Source: Haliea sp. E1-2-M8
GTDB lineage: Bacteria; Pseudomonadota; Gammaproteobacteria; Pseudomonadales; Halieaceae
Length of the DNA stretch: 55,376 bases
Direction of reading: 5' to 3'
Assembly (NCBI RefSeq): GCF_030649675.1
Contig: NZ_JAUTDR010000027.1
Coordinates: 1 to 55,376, forward strand
Both the position numbers and the translations under genes were made by a program. Below the pieces are notes generated by a model, which had not been told where the DNA came from, ran no database searches, and saw nothing but the letters and a program-made list of their open reading frames with translations. Shown here in pieces: positions 26,212 through 33,334 of the stretch (position 1 is the stretch's first letter; each line of letters opens with the position of its first letter).

Positions 26212-26825
26212 CCTTTGCTGAAGAACTCCACCAGCAGCGCTGGGACGACCACCGCTACTACCACCACAACCGGGTCAACCAGTCGCTGCATCTGCTCAGT
26301 GCCTGCTGTTTTATCGCCAGCTATCTGCTGCTTCTGGTCGACCCCGTGGTGGCGGTGATGATTGGCTGGCTGCTGGCCATGGTGTTGCGCCAGGTCGGCC
26401 ACTTCTTCTTCGAACCCAAGACCTGGGACGAGATCAACCAGGCCAGCCACGAGTACAAGGAGAGCGTCAAGGTGGGCTACAACCTGCAGCGCAAAGTGGT
26501 ACTACTGTCGATCTGGGTCGCCCTGCCCGCCCTGCTCTGGATCAGCCCGAGTCTTCTGGGCCTGCTCACAGACCACCAGGTGAGCAAGGGTTTCCTGCAT
26601 AACACCGCGATTCTCTGGTTCTTCACCGGGGTCGGCGCGGTAGTGTTTCGCACCGTGCATCTGTTTTTCCTGAAGGGGGTGCAATCGGGCCTGGTGTGGG
26701 CCACCAAGATCATTACCGATCCCATTCACGACATCAGGATCTACCACCCGGCACCGCTGTATCTGCTCAAAGGCGAACTGTACGACGACATGAGCCAGTG
26801 GTATCGGGAACGTCCCGCTGAATAG
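26208..26825 (+). CDS. Mpo1-like (DUF962-type) membrane protein
   Basis: A 205-residue membrane protein with about four hydrophobic segments. The N-terminal YYHHNRVNQSLHLL and the later RQVGHFFFEP line up in order and spacing with the histidine motifs of yeast Mpo1 (HHNPKNVLIH and FVGHGVFEK), an iron-dependent dioxygenase for alpha-oxidation of 2-hydroxy fatty acids. I made this comparison by eye. The gene ends a four-gene operon and overlaps psd by four bases (ATGA), supporting a lipid-related role. The C-terminal half adds a cytoplasmic-looking segment, DPIHDIRIYHPAPLY, not part of yeast Mpo1. Confidence 0.62.
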   Translation: MTFAEELHQQRWDDHRYYHHNRVNQSLHLLSACCFIASYLLLLVDPVVAVMIGWLLAMVLRQVGHFFFEPKTWDEINQASHEYKESVKVGYNLQRKVVLLSIWVALPALLWISPSLLGLLTDHQVSKGFLHNTAILWFFTGVGAVVFRTVHLFFLKGVQSGLVWATKIITDPIHDIRIYHPAPLYLLKGELYDDMSQWYRERPAE

Positions 26826-26848
26826 TCGCCTCCATCATCCGGGGAGAC

Positions 26849-27724
26849 TCAGCGTTTGCGATAGGGGATATCGCAGTAAGTGATGTCGCGGCGGGGCGAC
26901 GCGCCGCGGCCCTGCAGGTACAGGGCCAGTGAGTTCATTGACAGGTCGATATTGCCGGTAGGGCCGAGGAAGGCGTGCTCAATCGCCAACCGGCCCTGCT
27001 CATCCCGCAGATCGAGAGGGAACCAGGGAATCAGCATGGAGTTACCCTCACGAAATTGCACCTTGCCGGAAGCTGTATCACCGATCATCGGTGACACAAT
27101 GCGCCACTCCTGCTCCTCCTCGAAAGCCGGGTGCTTGAGCACAGCGGCAATACGCAGCAGGTCACCCTCGATTGTCTGAAAGCGACGCACCCACTGCCGG
27201 TTCTGGCTTGCGGTCTCATCGGTTTCATCACTCTCTTCGGCCAGTGCTTCCACCGCATCGATGATTTCATTGATCATCTTTTCCTGCTGCGAGGGCGCGT
27301 AAACGCAGTGCCCCACTTCAAAATGCTGGCGCCGGGCGCAATCGAGGATGTGTTCCGGTGCGAAGCCGAGGCTCACGCCCTTGCCGTGAACGCTGTAGCC
27401 GCGCCACTGGCTGAGCAGATTGCCATTGCCGCGGAAAGAGGCGCAGAACAGCATGGGGCCGCTCACCACACGGTAGGTGAGCCAGTCGAGGAAAGTGGTG
27501 AGCAAGGCCGGGTTGTCCACCCCGGCGACGATGCGCTGGGTTACCTGCTCGCCCAGAAGATCCAGGGTATGGCGCAGCTCGGTTGAGTCGTTCATGTAGC
27601 GGATGTCGCTACAGCGCAGCTCGGCACTGTCGACGATACCCAGCAGGCCACTCAGGGTCGTGTAGTGATACAAGGTCTCCCGGGGCGGCATTGCGAACAG
27701 GCGCTGTGAGATGAGATCGAACAT
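26849..27724 (-). CDS. DUF2971 domain protein
   Basis: A 291-residue cytoplasmic protein of the DUF2971 family, recognised from YHYTTLSGLLGIVDSAELR, RYMNDSTELRH, FCASFRGNGNLLSQWRGYS and the later EEEQEWRIVSP motif. The family has no established function; some members occur in defence islands or beside toxins, but there is no such context here. The start is placed at the ATG at 27724 because the upstream frame runs into a biotin-carboxylase gene that ends at 27768; no strong ribosome-binding site is visible. It is the last gene of the FadE-Atu unit, 43 bases after the carboxylase. Confidence 0.75.
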   Translation of the reverse strand: MFDLISQRLFAMPPRETLYHYTTLSGLLGIVDSAELRCSDIRYMNDSTELRHTLDLLGEQVTQRIVAGVDNPALLTTFLDWLTYRVVSGPMLFCASFRGNGNLLSQWRGYSVHGKGVSLGFAPEHILDCARRQHFEVGHCVYAPSQQEKMINEIIDAVEALAEESDETDETASQNRQWVRRFQTIEGDLLRIAAVLKHPAFEEEQEWRIVSPMIGDTASGKVQFREGNSMLIPWFPLDLRDEQGRLAIEHAFLGPTGNIDLSMNSLALYLQGRGASPRRDITYCDIPYRKR

Positions 27725-27767
27725 GGGGTTATTGTTGCCGCTGAAGATGACGAGTACAAGGTTCAGC

Positions 27768-29759
27768 TCAGGATTCGCTGATCTCCAGAACCGTCGCCCC
27801 CGCTGCTGCCTGTACCCCCGCCTGCACATGCACCGCGCTGACCTCGCCGCTGACCTGGGCCAGCAGGCGGTGCTCCATTTTCATGGCCTCGATCACCAGC
27901 AGTTCCTGCCCCTTGACGACGCGGTCGCCGGGAGCAACCAGCACCTGGAGCACATTGCCATGCATCGGCGCCTTGACAATGCCGCTGCCGACCGCCGCCT
28001 CGTCGCCGCGGGTAAAGGCGAGCTGGTTCACAAGTTCACAGGCGGCGCCACCGAGTTGCAGGCTTACCACGCCGCGGCCGGTCAAGGTGTAACAAAGGCG
28101 GTGGGTCACGCCGTCGATCAACACCTTTGCAGTGCCCCTGCAGTCGTCATTCAGCCAGCGCAACGGGTGTTCGCTCGCCGCTACAGTGCAGACATAGTCA
28201 GCGGTACCGACCTGCTGCACGTAGACGTCAACATCCTCTTCCTCTGCAATCTGGTAGCGGTAATGCACGCTGATGTGGCGCAGGCCGGACCAACCGCGCA
28301 GCGATATCTCGGGAAAAACGCGCGCTCTCTCCGATGCGGCCACCCCATCGCGATACTGCAACACCGCGGCGCAGCAGAGCTGCGCCAACTCGGGGGCCGG
28401 CGCCTGCACCCCCTGCGCAAACTCTTCAGCAATAAAGGCAGTAGTGGCGGCGCCAGCCTGGAACCGGGGGTTGGCAACGACATCCAGCAGGAACTGCCGG
28501 TTACTGGCGGGACCGAACAGCACCGTAGTCTGCAGGGCGCGGTGCAGGCGCCGGCAGGCGGCGGCGCGATCCTCCCCCCAGGCGATGATCTTGGCCAGCA
28601 TGGGGTCATAGAACGGCGACACTTCCTGCCCCGCGGCGAGGCCGTGATCCACGCGGATGCCGTCTCCCACCGGAGGCTGCCAGCGTTGAATTGTGCCCGC
28701 TGCGGGCAGGAAGTCATTGACCGTATCTTCCGCGTACAGGCGCGCCTCGATGGCATGGCCGGTCAGGGTGACGTCCGCCTGCGCAACAGGCAGCGGGTAG
28801 CCCTGGGCAATCTGCAATTGCAGGGCGACCAGATCCAGCCCGGTGACCATCTCGGTAACCGGATGCTCCACCTGCAGGCGGGTGTTCATCTCCAGAAAAT
28901 AGAATTCGCCTGCGCTGTCCAGCAGAAACTCCACGGTACCCGCGCCGCAATAGTCGATACTGCGCGCCGCATTGACCGCCGCGTCACCCATGGCACCGCG
29001 TAGTTCGGGGGTCAGTACCGGACAGGGCGATTCCTCCAGCACTTTCTGGTGCCGACGCTGGACCGAGCAGTCGCGCTCACCCAGATGAACATGGTTGCCC
29101 AGACTGTCGCTGAAAACCTGAATTTCGACGTGCCTGGGCCGCAGCAGCGCCCACTCCAGAATCAGCTCGCCAGAGCCAAAGGCATTTTCTGCTTCCGAGC
29201 GGGCGGCCGCGAGGGCCGCGGGCAGATTGGCCAGGTCTGCCACCAGGCGCATGCCGCGACCGCCACCTCCGGCAGCCGCTTTCACCATCAACGGCGCCCC
29301 AATCTCCTGGGCCGCGGCAAGCAGCGTTTCATCGGACTGGTCCTGACCCTGGTAACCGGGAATACAGGGCACACCGGCCGCCAGCATCAGGCGCTTGGCC
29401 GCGGCCTTGTTGCCCATGAGTTCAATAGCGCCGGCGGAAGGGCCGATAAAGACCATGCCGGTATCCTCACAGGCGCGGGCAAAGGCCGCGTTCTCGGAGA
29501 GGAAGCCATATCCGGGATGAATCGCCCCTGCCCTGGTGGCCATAGCAGCCTGCAGAATGCGTTCGGGGTCGAGGTAGGACTGCTTGGCCGGCGCCGGACC
29601 GATCAGCACCGCTGCATCCGCCAGCAACACATGGGGAGCGCCCGCGTCGGCGGCGGAGTACACGGCGATGGTACGGTAACCTTGGGCCTGTGCGGAGCGA
29701 ATAACCCGCACCGCAATCTCGCCCCGGTTGGCCACCAGAACGCTATCAAACTGTGCCAT
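27768..29759 (-). CDS. atuF: Biotin-containing acyl-CoA carboxylase alpha subunit (geranyl/methylcrotonyl type)
   Basis: A 663-residue subunit with an N-terminal biotin carboxylase domain (SVLVANRGEIAVRVIRSAQ, the ATP-grasp loop AAAGGGGRGMRL, FLEMNTRLQVEHPVTE) and a C-terminal biotinyl domain with the biotin-accepting lysine K627 in EAMKMEH. Length fits the alpha subunits of 3-methylcrotonyl-CoA (LiuD) and geranyl-CoA (AtuF) carboxylases. Presence of an AtuA gene in the same operon argues for the geranyl-CoA type. The ATG at 29759 lies five bases after the beta-subunit stop codon; an upstream start would overlap it. Confidence 0.85.
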   Translation of the reverse strand: MAQFDSVLVANRGEIAVRVIRSAQAQGYRTIAVYSAADAGAPHVLLADAAVLIGPAPAKQSYLDPERILQAAMATRAGAIHPGYGFLSENAAFARACEDTGMVFIGPSAGAIELMGNKAAAKRLMLAAGVPCIPGYQGQDQSDETLLAAAQEIGAPLMVKAAAGGGGRGMRLVADLANLPAALAAARSEAENAFGSGELILEWALLRPRHVEIQVFSDSLGNHVHLGERDCSVQRRHQKVLEESPCPVLTPELRGAMGDAAVNAARSIDYCGAGTVEFLLDSAGEFYFLEMNTRLQVEHPVTEMVTGLDLVALQLQIAQGYPLPVAQADVTLTGHAIEARLYAEDTVNDFLPAAGTIQRWQPPVGDGIRVDHGLAAGQEVSPFYDPMLAKIIAWGEDRAAACRRLHRALQTTVLFGPASNRQFLLDVVANPRFQAGAATTAFIAEEFAQGVQAPAPELAQLCCAAVLQYRDGVAASERARVFPEISLRGWSGLRHISVHYRYQIAEEEDVDVYVQQVGTADYVCTVAASEHPLRWLNDDCRGTAKVLIDGVTHRLCYTLTGRGVVSLQLGGAACELVNQLAFTRGDEAAVGSGIVKAPMHGNVLQVLVAPGDRVVKGQELLVIEAMKMEHRLLAQVSGEVSAVHVQAGVQAAAGATVLEISES

Positions 29760-29764
29760 TGCGC

Positions 29765-31465
29765 TTACTCCCCTGCCTCGCTGCAGCTGCGCACTTGTGC
29801 CCAATAGAGCACGCTGGAAGTATCCATCGCTACATCCTCCCCCACGCCGAAGGTATTGGGGAACACCCGGCGCTGGCGCGCCTCCCAGCAGGTCTGCAGG
29901 GCCATGCCCAGTACCTTGCGACTGTCGCGAGGATCAATCAGGCCATCGTCCAGCATGCGGCCCGAGGTATAGAAGGCACTGGACTGGCGATCGTAATGGG
30001 CAATCACCCTGGCCTCCTGGGCGGCGATTCGCGCCTCATCCACGGCCACGCCCTTGCGCGCGGCGCCGGCCCGAAACACCTCGGTCATGGTTCTGGCCGC
30101 CTGTTCGCCACCCATTACCCCGATCTGGGTATTGGGCCAGCTGAACAGGAAATCGGGGTCGTAACCCTGGCCGCACATGCCGTAATTGCCGGCGCCAAAA
30201 CTGGCGCCGATCATCAGGGTGATGCGCGGCACCCGCGCGTTGGTAACCGCCTGGATCATTTTGCTGCCATGCTTGATCATGCCGGCCTGTTCGTAGTCTG
30301 TGCCCACCATGTAGCCGGTGATGTTCTGCAGGAACAGCAGCGACGTGTCGGACTGGTCGCAGAGCTGGATGAACTGGGCCACCTTGGTGGCAGCGTTGGG
30401 ATCAATAGGACCGTTGTTGGCGATAATGCCAACCGGCATGCCGTAAACAGCCGCCTGCAGGCAGAGCGTTGCCGGGCCATAGTCGGGCTTGAACTGCAAA
30501 AATGCAGACCCATCCACCAGCCGCGCCACCACTTCGCGCGCGTCGTAGGGCTGGCGATAATCCACGGGCACGATACCGGGCAGATCCTCCGTACTGTACA
30601 GCGGTTCCGCAAAGTCCCGGGGAGGCGGCTGCGGGCAGTGCCGGTTCCAGCCCAGGCTGGCGATCACCTGGCGGCATAGTGCGAGACCGTGGGCATCATC
30701 CTCGGCCAAATATTCCACCAGGCCTGACACCGTGGCGTGCATGCCGGCACCACCCAGGGGCTCGTCCTCTGCCACTTCGCCGGTGGCCGCCTTCAGCAGC
30801 GCCGGACCCGCCAGGTAGGCCTTGCCGTTGCCCTTGACGCCAATCACGTAATCGCTAAGGCCGGGCATGTAGGCCCCGCCGGCGGCGGACGCGCCGTGCA
30901 GCACCGTCACCACCGGCAGACCCGCGGCGCTGAGCCGCGCCAGCCGGGCGAATACCCCGCCGCCCTCCATCCACATCTCCACCCGGTATTCCAGCAGGTT
31001 GGCGCCGGCGCTTTCCACCAGGTGCACGAAGGGCAGCTTCTGCTGCAGGGCGATGTCCATGACCCGGGTTGCCTTGCGAGTGGAGGTTGTGGTCATGGCG
31101 CCCGCATTGATACCGGAGTCGTCGACTGTGACCATGCAGCGGGTGCCATTGATGTAGCCGATGCCGCAGATATACGCGGCGCCGGGCACCGACTGCTCAG
31201 GATCGTCGTTGTCTACCAGGAAACCGGCCATATTGCCGATCTCCAGAAATGGGCTACCGGGATCCAGCAGGCGCGCCAGCCGCTCCCTGGGCAGTATTTG
31301 CCCGCGCTTGTCGAAGCGGGGTTGGGACGCGTTGGACCGCTCCGCAGTGCGCGCCAGTGCGGCGCGCATGCGCTCGATCAGTTCACTCTGCTGGCGCTGA
31401 TTGTTTTCGTAGCGTTCACTGCCAGGCACAATCTTGGATTCAAAAACGGGCACAGCATCAGTCAT
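29765..31465 (-). CDS. atuC: Acyl-CoA carboxylase beta subunit (geranyl-CoA carboxylase-like)
   Basis: A 566-residue carboxyltransferase with two crotonase-fold halves. Landmarks include RGQILPRERLARLLDPGSPF, AMTTTSTRKATRVMDIA, VLHGASAAGGAYMPG, FLQNITGYMVGTDYEQ and IGASFGAGNYGMCG. It transfers carboxyl from biotin to a branched alpha,beta-unsaturated acyl-CoA. Geranyl-CoA (AtuC) and 3-methylcrotonyl-CoA (LiuB) versions are homologous; I call it AtuC-like on operon context with AtuA. It is slightly longer than typical members because of its N-terminal about 30 residues. It lies between the split AtuA and the biotin subunit. Confidence 0.85.
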   Translation of the reverse strand: MTDAVPVFESKIVPGSERYENNQRQQSELIERMRAALARTAERSNASQPRFDKRGQILPRERLARLLDPGSPFLEIGNMAGFLVDNDDPEQSVPGAAYICGIGYINGTRCMVTVDDSGINAGAMTTTSTRKATRVMDIALQQKLPFVHLVESAGANLLEYRVEMWMEGGGVFARLARLSAAGLPVVTVLHGASAAGGAYMPGLSDYVIGVKGNGKAYLAGPALLKAATGEVAEDEPLGGAGMHATVSGLVEYLAEDDAHGLALCRQVIASLGWNRHCPQPPPRDFAEPLYSTEDLPGIVPVDYRQPYDAREVVARLVDGSAFLQFKPDYGPATLCLQAAVYGMPVGIIANNGPIDPNAATKVAQFIQLCDQSDTSLLFLQNITGYMVGTDYEQAGMIKHGSKMIQAVTNARVPRITLMIGASFGAGNYGMCGQGYDPDFLFSWPNTQIGVMGGEQAARTMTEVFRAGAARKGVAVDEARIAAQEARVIAHYDRQSSAFYTSGRMLDDGLIDPRDSRKVLGMALQTCWEARQRRVFPNTFGVGEDVAMDTSSVLYWAQVRSCSEAGE

Positions 31466-31507
31466 GAATAAAATGGTCCCTTGTGTGTTATGTGCGCACG
31501 GTGCGGT

Positions 31508-33070
31508 CTACAGCAGAACTGCCGGCACCGGCACCAACACAGTCAGCAGCAGCTGTGCATAGCCCTTGCCCTGCGGGTCCGTGCGCAGGCTGGCGACACC
31601 ACCACCAGCCAGCACATCGTGCAGCAGAAAATTCAGGGCGTGGCTGCCGGGCAGATAAAAACGCTCTACCGGCCGCCGCTGCCCGGGCCGCAGGAAATGG
31701 GCAAAAAAATCTGCTACCCGCGTCTCGGTCAGCGCCGCGGCAAGCCAGGGCAGATACTCTGGCCGACGCGCGATAATGCCGATATTGGCCTGGTTCCCCT
31801 TGTCGCCACTGCGTCCGAAGGCCAGCTGCTCCAGCGGCACCTCCACCAGCGCAGCATCATCCTGCGACGCAGCCGGTAACTGCGGCGGCACCAGAGGCTC
31901 GGGTGGGCGGACCTGCGCTTCAGTGAAAGTTGCCGACGCCCCGTCCACTGCCACCGTCAGCGCCAATTCGGCTTTCGGCAACAGGAAAGAGAACAGGCGC
32001 ACCACGGGCGAGGGCCTGGCCCGCGTGCCGGCAAAACTGCACAGCCCCGGCGGCGCTGCCAGGGCAATACCTGTCATTTCCTTGAGGAACAAAGCGACGC
32101 CGCGGGCACTGGGGTGCTTCACTGCAATCTTGATATCCACTTCCCGCGCATCGCTGACCGCGGCGGCCGCGCCAAAATGCGATTCTGTACCGCTGATCTC
32201 GACGCTGGTCTCGGAGAGATCCGGCAGCCCCTGCTCGCGCAGCAGCTCACGGGTGCGGGCGAACACGCCCTCGGCAAACAGCTCCGCCTTGCGCCGGGCA
32301 TCGCGCCTGACCATGGTCCAGATGTGGCCGGCGCGAAAGCCGTCGGCCCAGGTGACGCAGACCTTGTAGCTCTCCGGCGCGCCGTGCCCGCGCGCGCCCG
32401 TGACGCGCACCCGATCTACCGCTACCTGCTCCAGGGTCACCCCCGAAAAGTCGCAGCTGACATCCGGCAACAGATAAGCCTGGGGATCCCCGATCTCATA
32501 CAGCATCTGCTCCGCCACAGTGCCGACGGTCACCGCGCCACCGGTAGCGGCGGGCTTGCTCACCTCAAAGGTGCCGTCGGCGGCGATGCTTGCCAGCGGG
32601 TAGCCGGCACTGGCGAGCGTTTCTGCCAGCGTTTCCCAATCGGTGAAATTGCCACCGGTGGCCTGGGTGCCGCACTCCAGGATGTGTCCGGCCAGGCTGC
32701 CCTGGGCCAGGCAGTCGAAGTCATCCGGCTGCCACGCAAAGGCGTGGATACAGGCGCCGAGGGTGACAGCACTGTCGACGCAGCGGCCGGTGATAACGAT
32801 ATCGGCGCCGCGGTCGAGCGCCTCGGCGATGGGAAAGGCGCCGAGATAGGCATTGGCGCTCGCCACCCGGGCAGGCTCCGGAAAGGGTTCGCCGGAAAAC
32901 ATTTCCCGGATCGCGCGCTCACCGTTGCGTGCGGCAAATTCCTGCGTACACGGCGTCAGGTCATCCCCCAGCACCGTCGCCACCACCAGATCCAGGCCCT
33001 CGGCGGCAATCAGTTTGCGCAGCGCCTCCGCGCAGGCCTGGGGGTTGACCCCGCCGGCGTTGGCAATCAC
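31508..33070 (-). CDS. atuA: AtuA-like protein, C-terminal part in separate frame
   Basis: This 520-residue frame holds most of an acyclic-terpene-utilisation AtuA-family protein: IANAGGVNPQACAEAL at its start, ADIVITGRCVDSAVTLG, HILECGTQATGGNFTDW, and a C-terminal LAFGRSGDKGNQANIGI domain. AtuA is required for citronellol/geraniol catabolism; its reaction is not settled. Family members are single chains of about 600 residues, but here the N-terminal 82 residues are in another frame (33067-33315). The putative GTG start at 33068-33070 overlaps the upstream stop as GTGA, and a GGAG motif lies five bases before it. This is therefore either a frameshifted gene or a translationally coupled split pair. 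Confidence 0.72.
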   Translation of the reverse strand: MIANAGGVNPQACAEALRKLIAAEGLDLVVATVLGDDLTPCTQEFAARNGERAIREMFSGEPFPEPARVASANAYLGAFPIAEALDRGADIVITGRCVDSAVTLGACIHAFAWQPDDFDCLAQGSLAGHILECGTQATGGNFTDWETLAETLASAGYPLASIAADGTFEVSKPAATGGAVTVGTVAEQMLYEIGDPQAYLLPDVSCDFSGVTLEQVAVDRVRVTGARGHGAPESYKVCVTWADGFRAGHIWTMVRRDARRKAELFAEGVFARTRELLREQGLPDLSETSVEISGTESHFGAAAAVSDAREVDIKIAVKHPSARGVALFLKEMTGIALAAPPGLCSFAGTRARPSPVVRLFSFLLPKAELALTVAVDGASATFTEAQVRPPEPLVPPQLPAASQDDAALVEVPLEQLAFGRSGDKGNQANIGIIARRPEYLPWLAAALTETRVADFFAHFLRPGQRRPVERFYLPGSHALNFLLHDVLAGGGVASLRTDPQGKGYAQLLLTVLVPVPAVLL

Positions 33071-33315
33071 CCGCGCTCCGCGATCCGCTGCAAATGGGGC
33101 TCCATGGCGGCGCTGACAAAGTCGGTGGCGTAGCCCTGGTCGGGGTCCGCCACCCTGGCGCGGGCCAGGATGGACATGGTGACCTCAGCCAGATAGTCGT
33201 AGACGAGATAGTCCAGGCCCTCCACCGCCAGCAGCTGCGGTGTCGCCAGGGCGGCGTCGCCCCAGTAGCCCGAGGCGCCGCCGATCGTGATCGTCTGGGG
33301 ATGTTTGCCGGTCAC
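33067..33315 (-). CDS. atuA: AtuA-like protein, N-terminal part in separate frame
   Basis: An 82-residue frame carrying the AtuA N-terminus: ITIGGASGYWGDAALATPQ and VYDYLAEVTMSILARAR. It stops with TGA at HLQRIAERG, exactly where family proteins continue, as I recall them, with a short basic stretch into VIANAGGVNP; that continuation is present in the next frame. It begins with GTG, 20 bases after the fadE stop codon. Alone it could not form the whole fold. The most economical explanation is a small deletion or sequencing error; translational coupling of two separate chains is the alternative. Confidence 0.7.
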   Translation of the reverse strand: MTGKHPQTITIGGASGYWGDAALATPQLLAVEGLDYLVYDYLAEVTMSILARARVADPDQGYATDFVSAAMEPHLQRIAERG

Positions 33316-33334
33316 GCCCAGACCCGCACCTCGG

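Noticed and set aside
27711-29003. A 430-codon plus-strand frame opposite atuF
   Set aside because: Antisense to a biotin carboxylase with complete ATP-grasp and biotinyl motifs.
33060-33075. Programmed ribosomal frameshift in atuA
   Set aside because: No slippery heptamer or convincing downstream structure; the GGGTGA context fits a deletion or a GTGA coupled start better.
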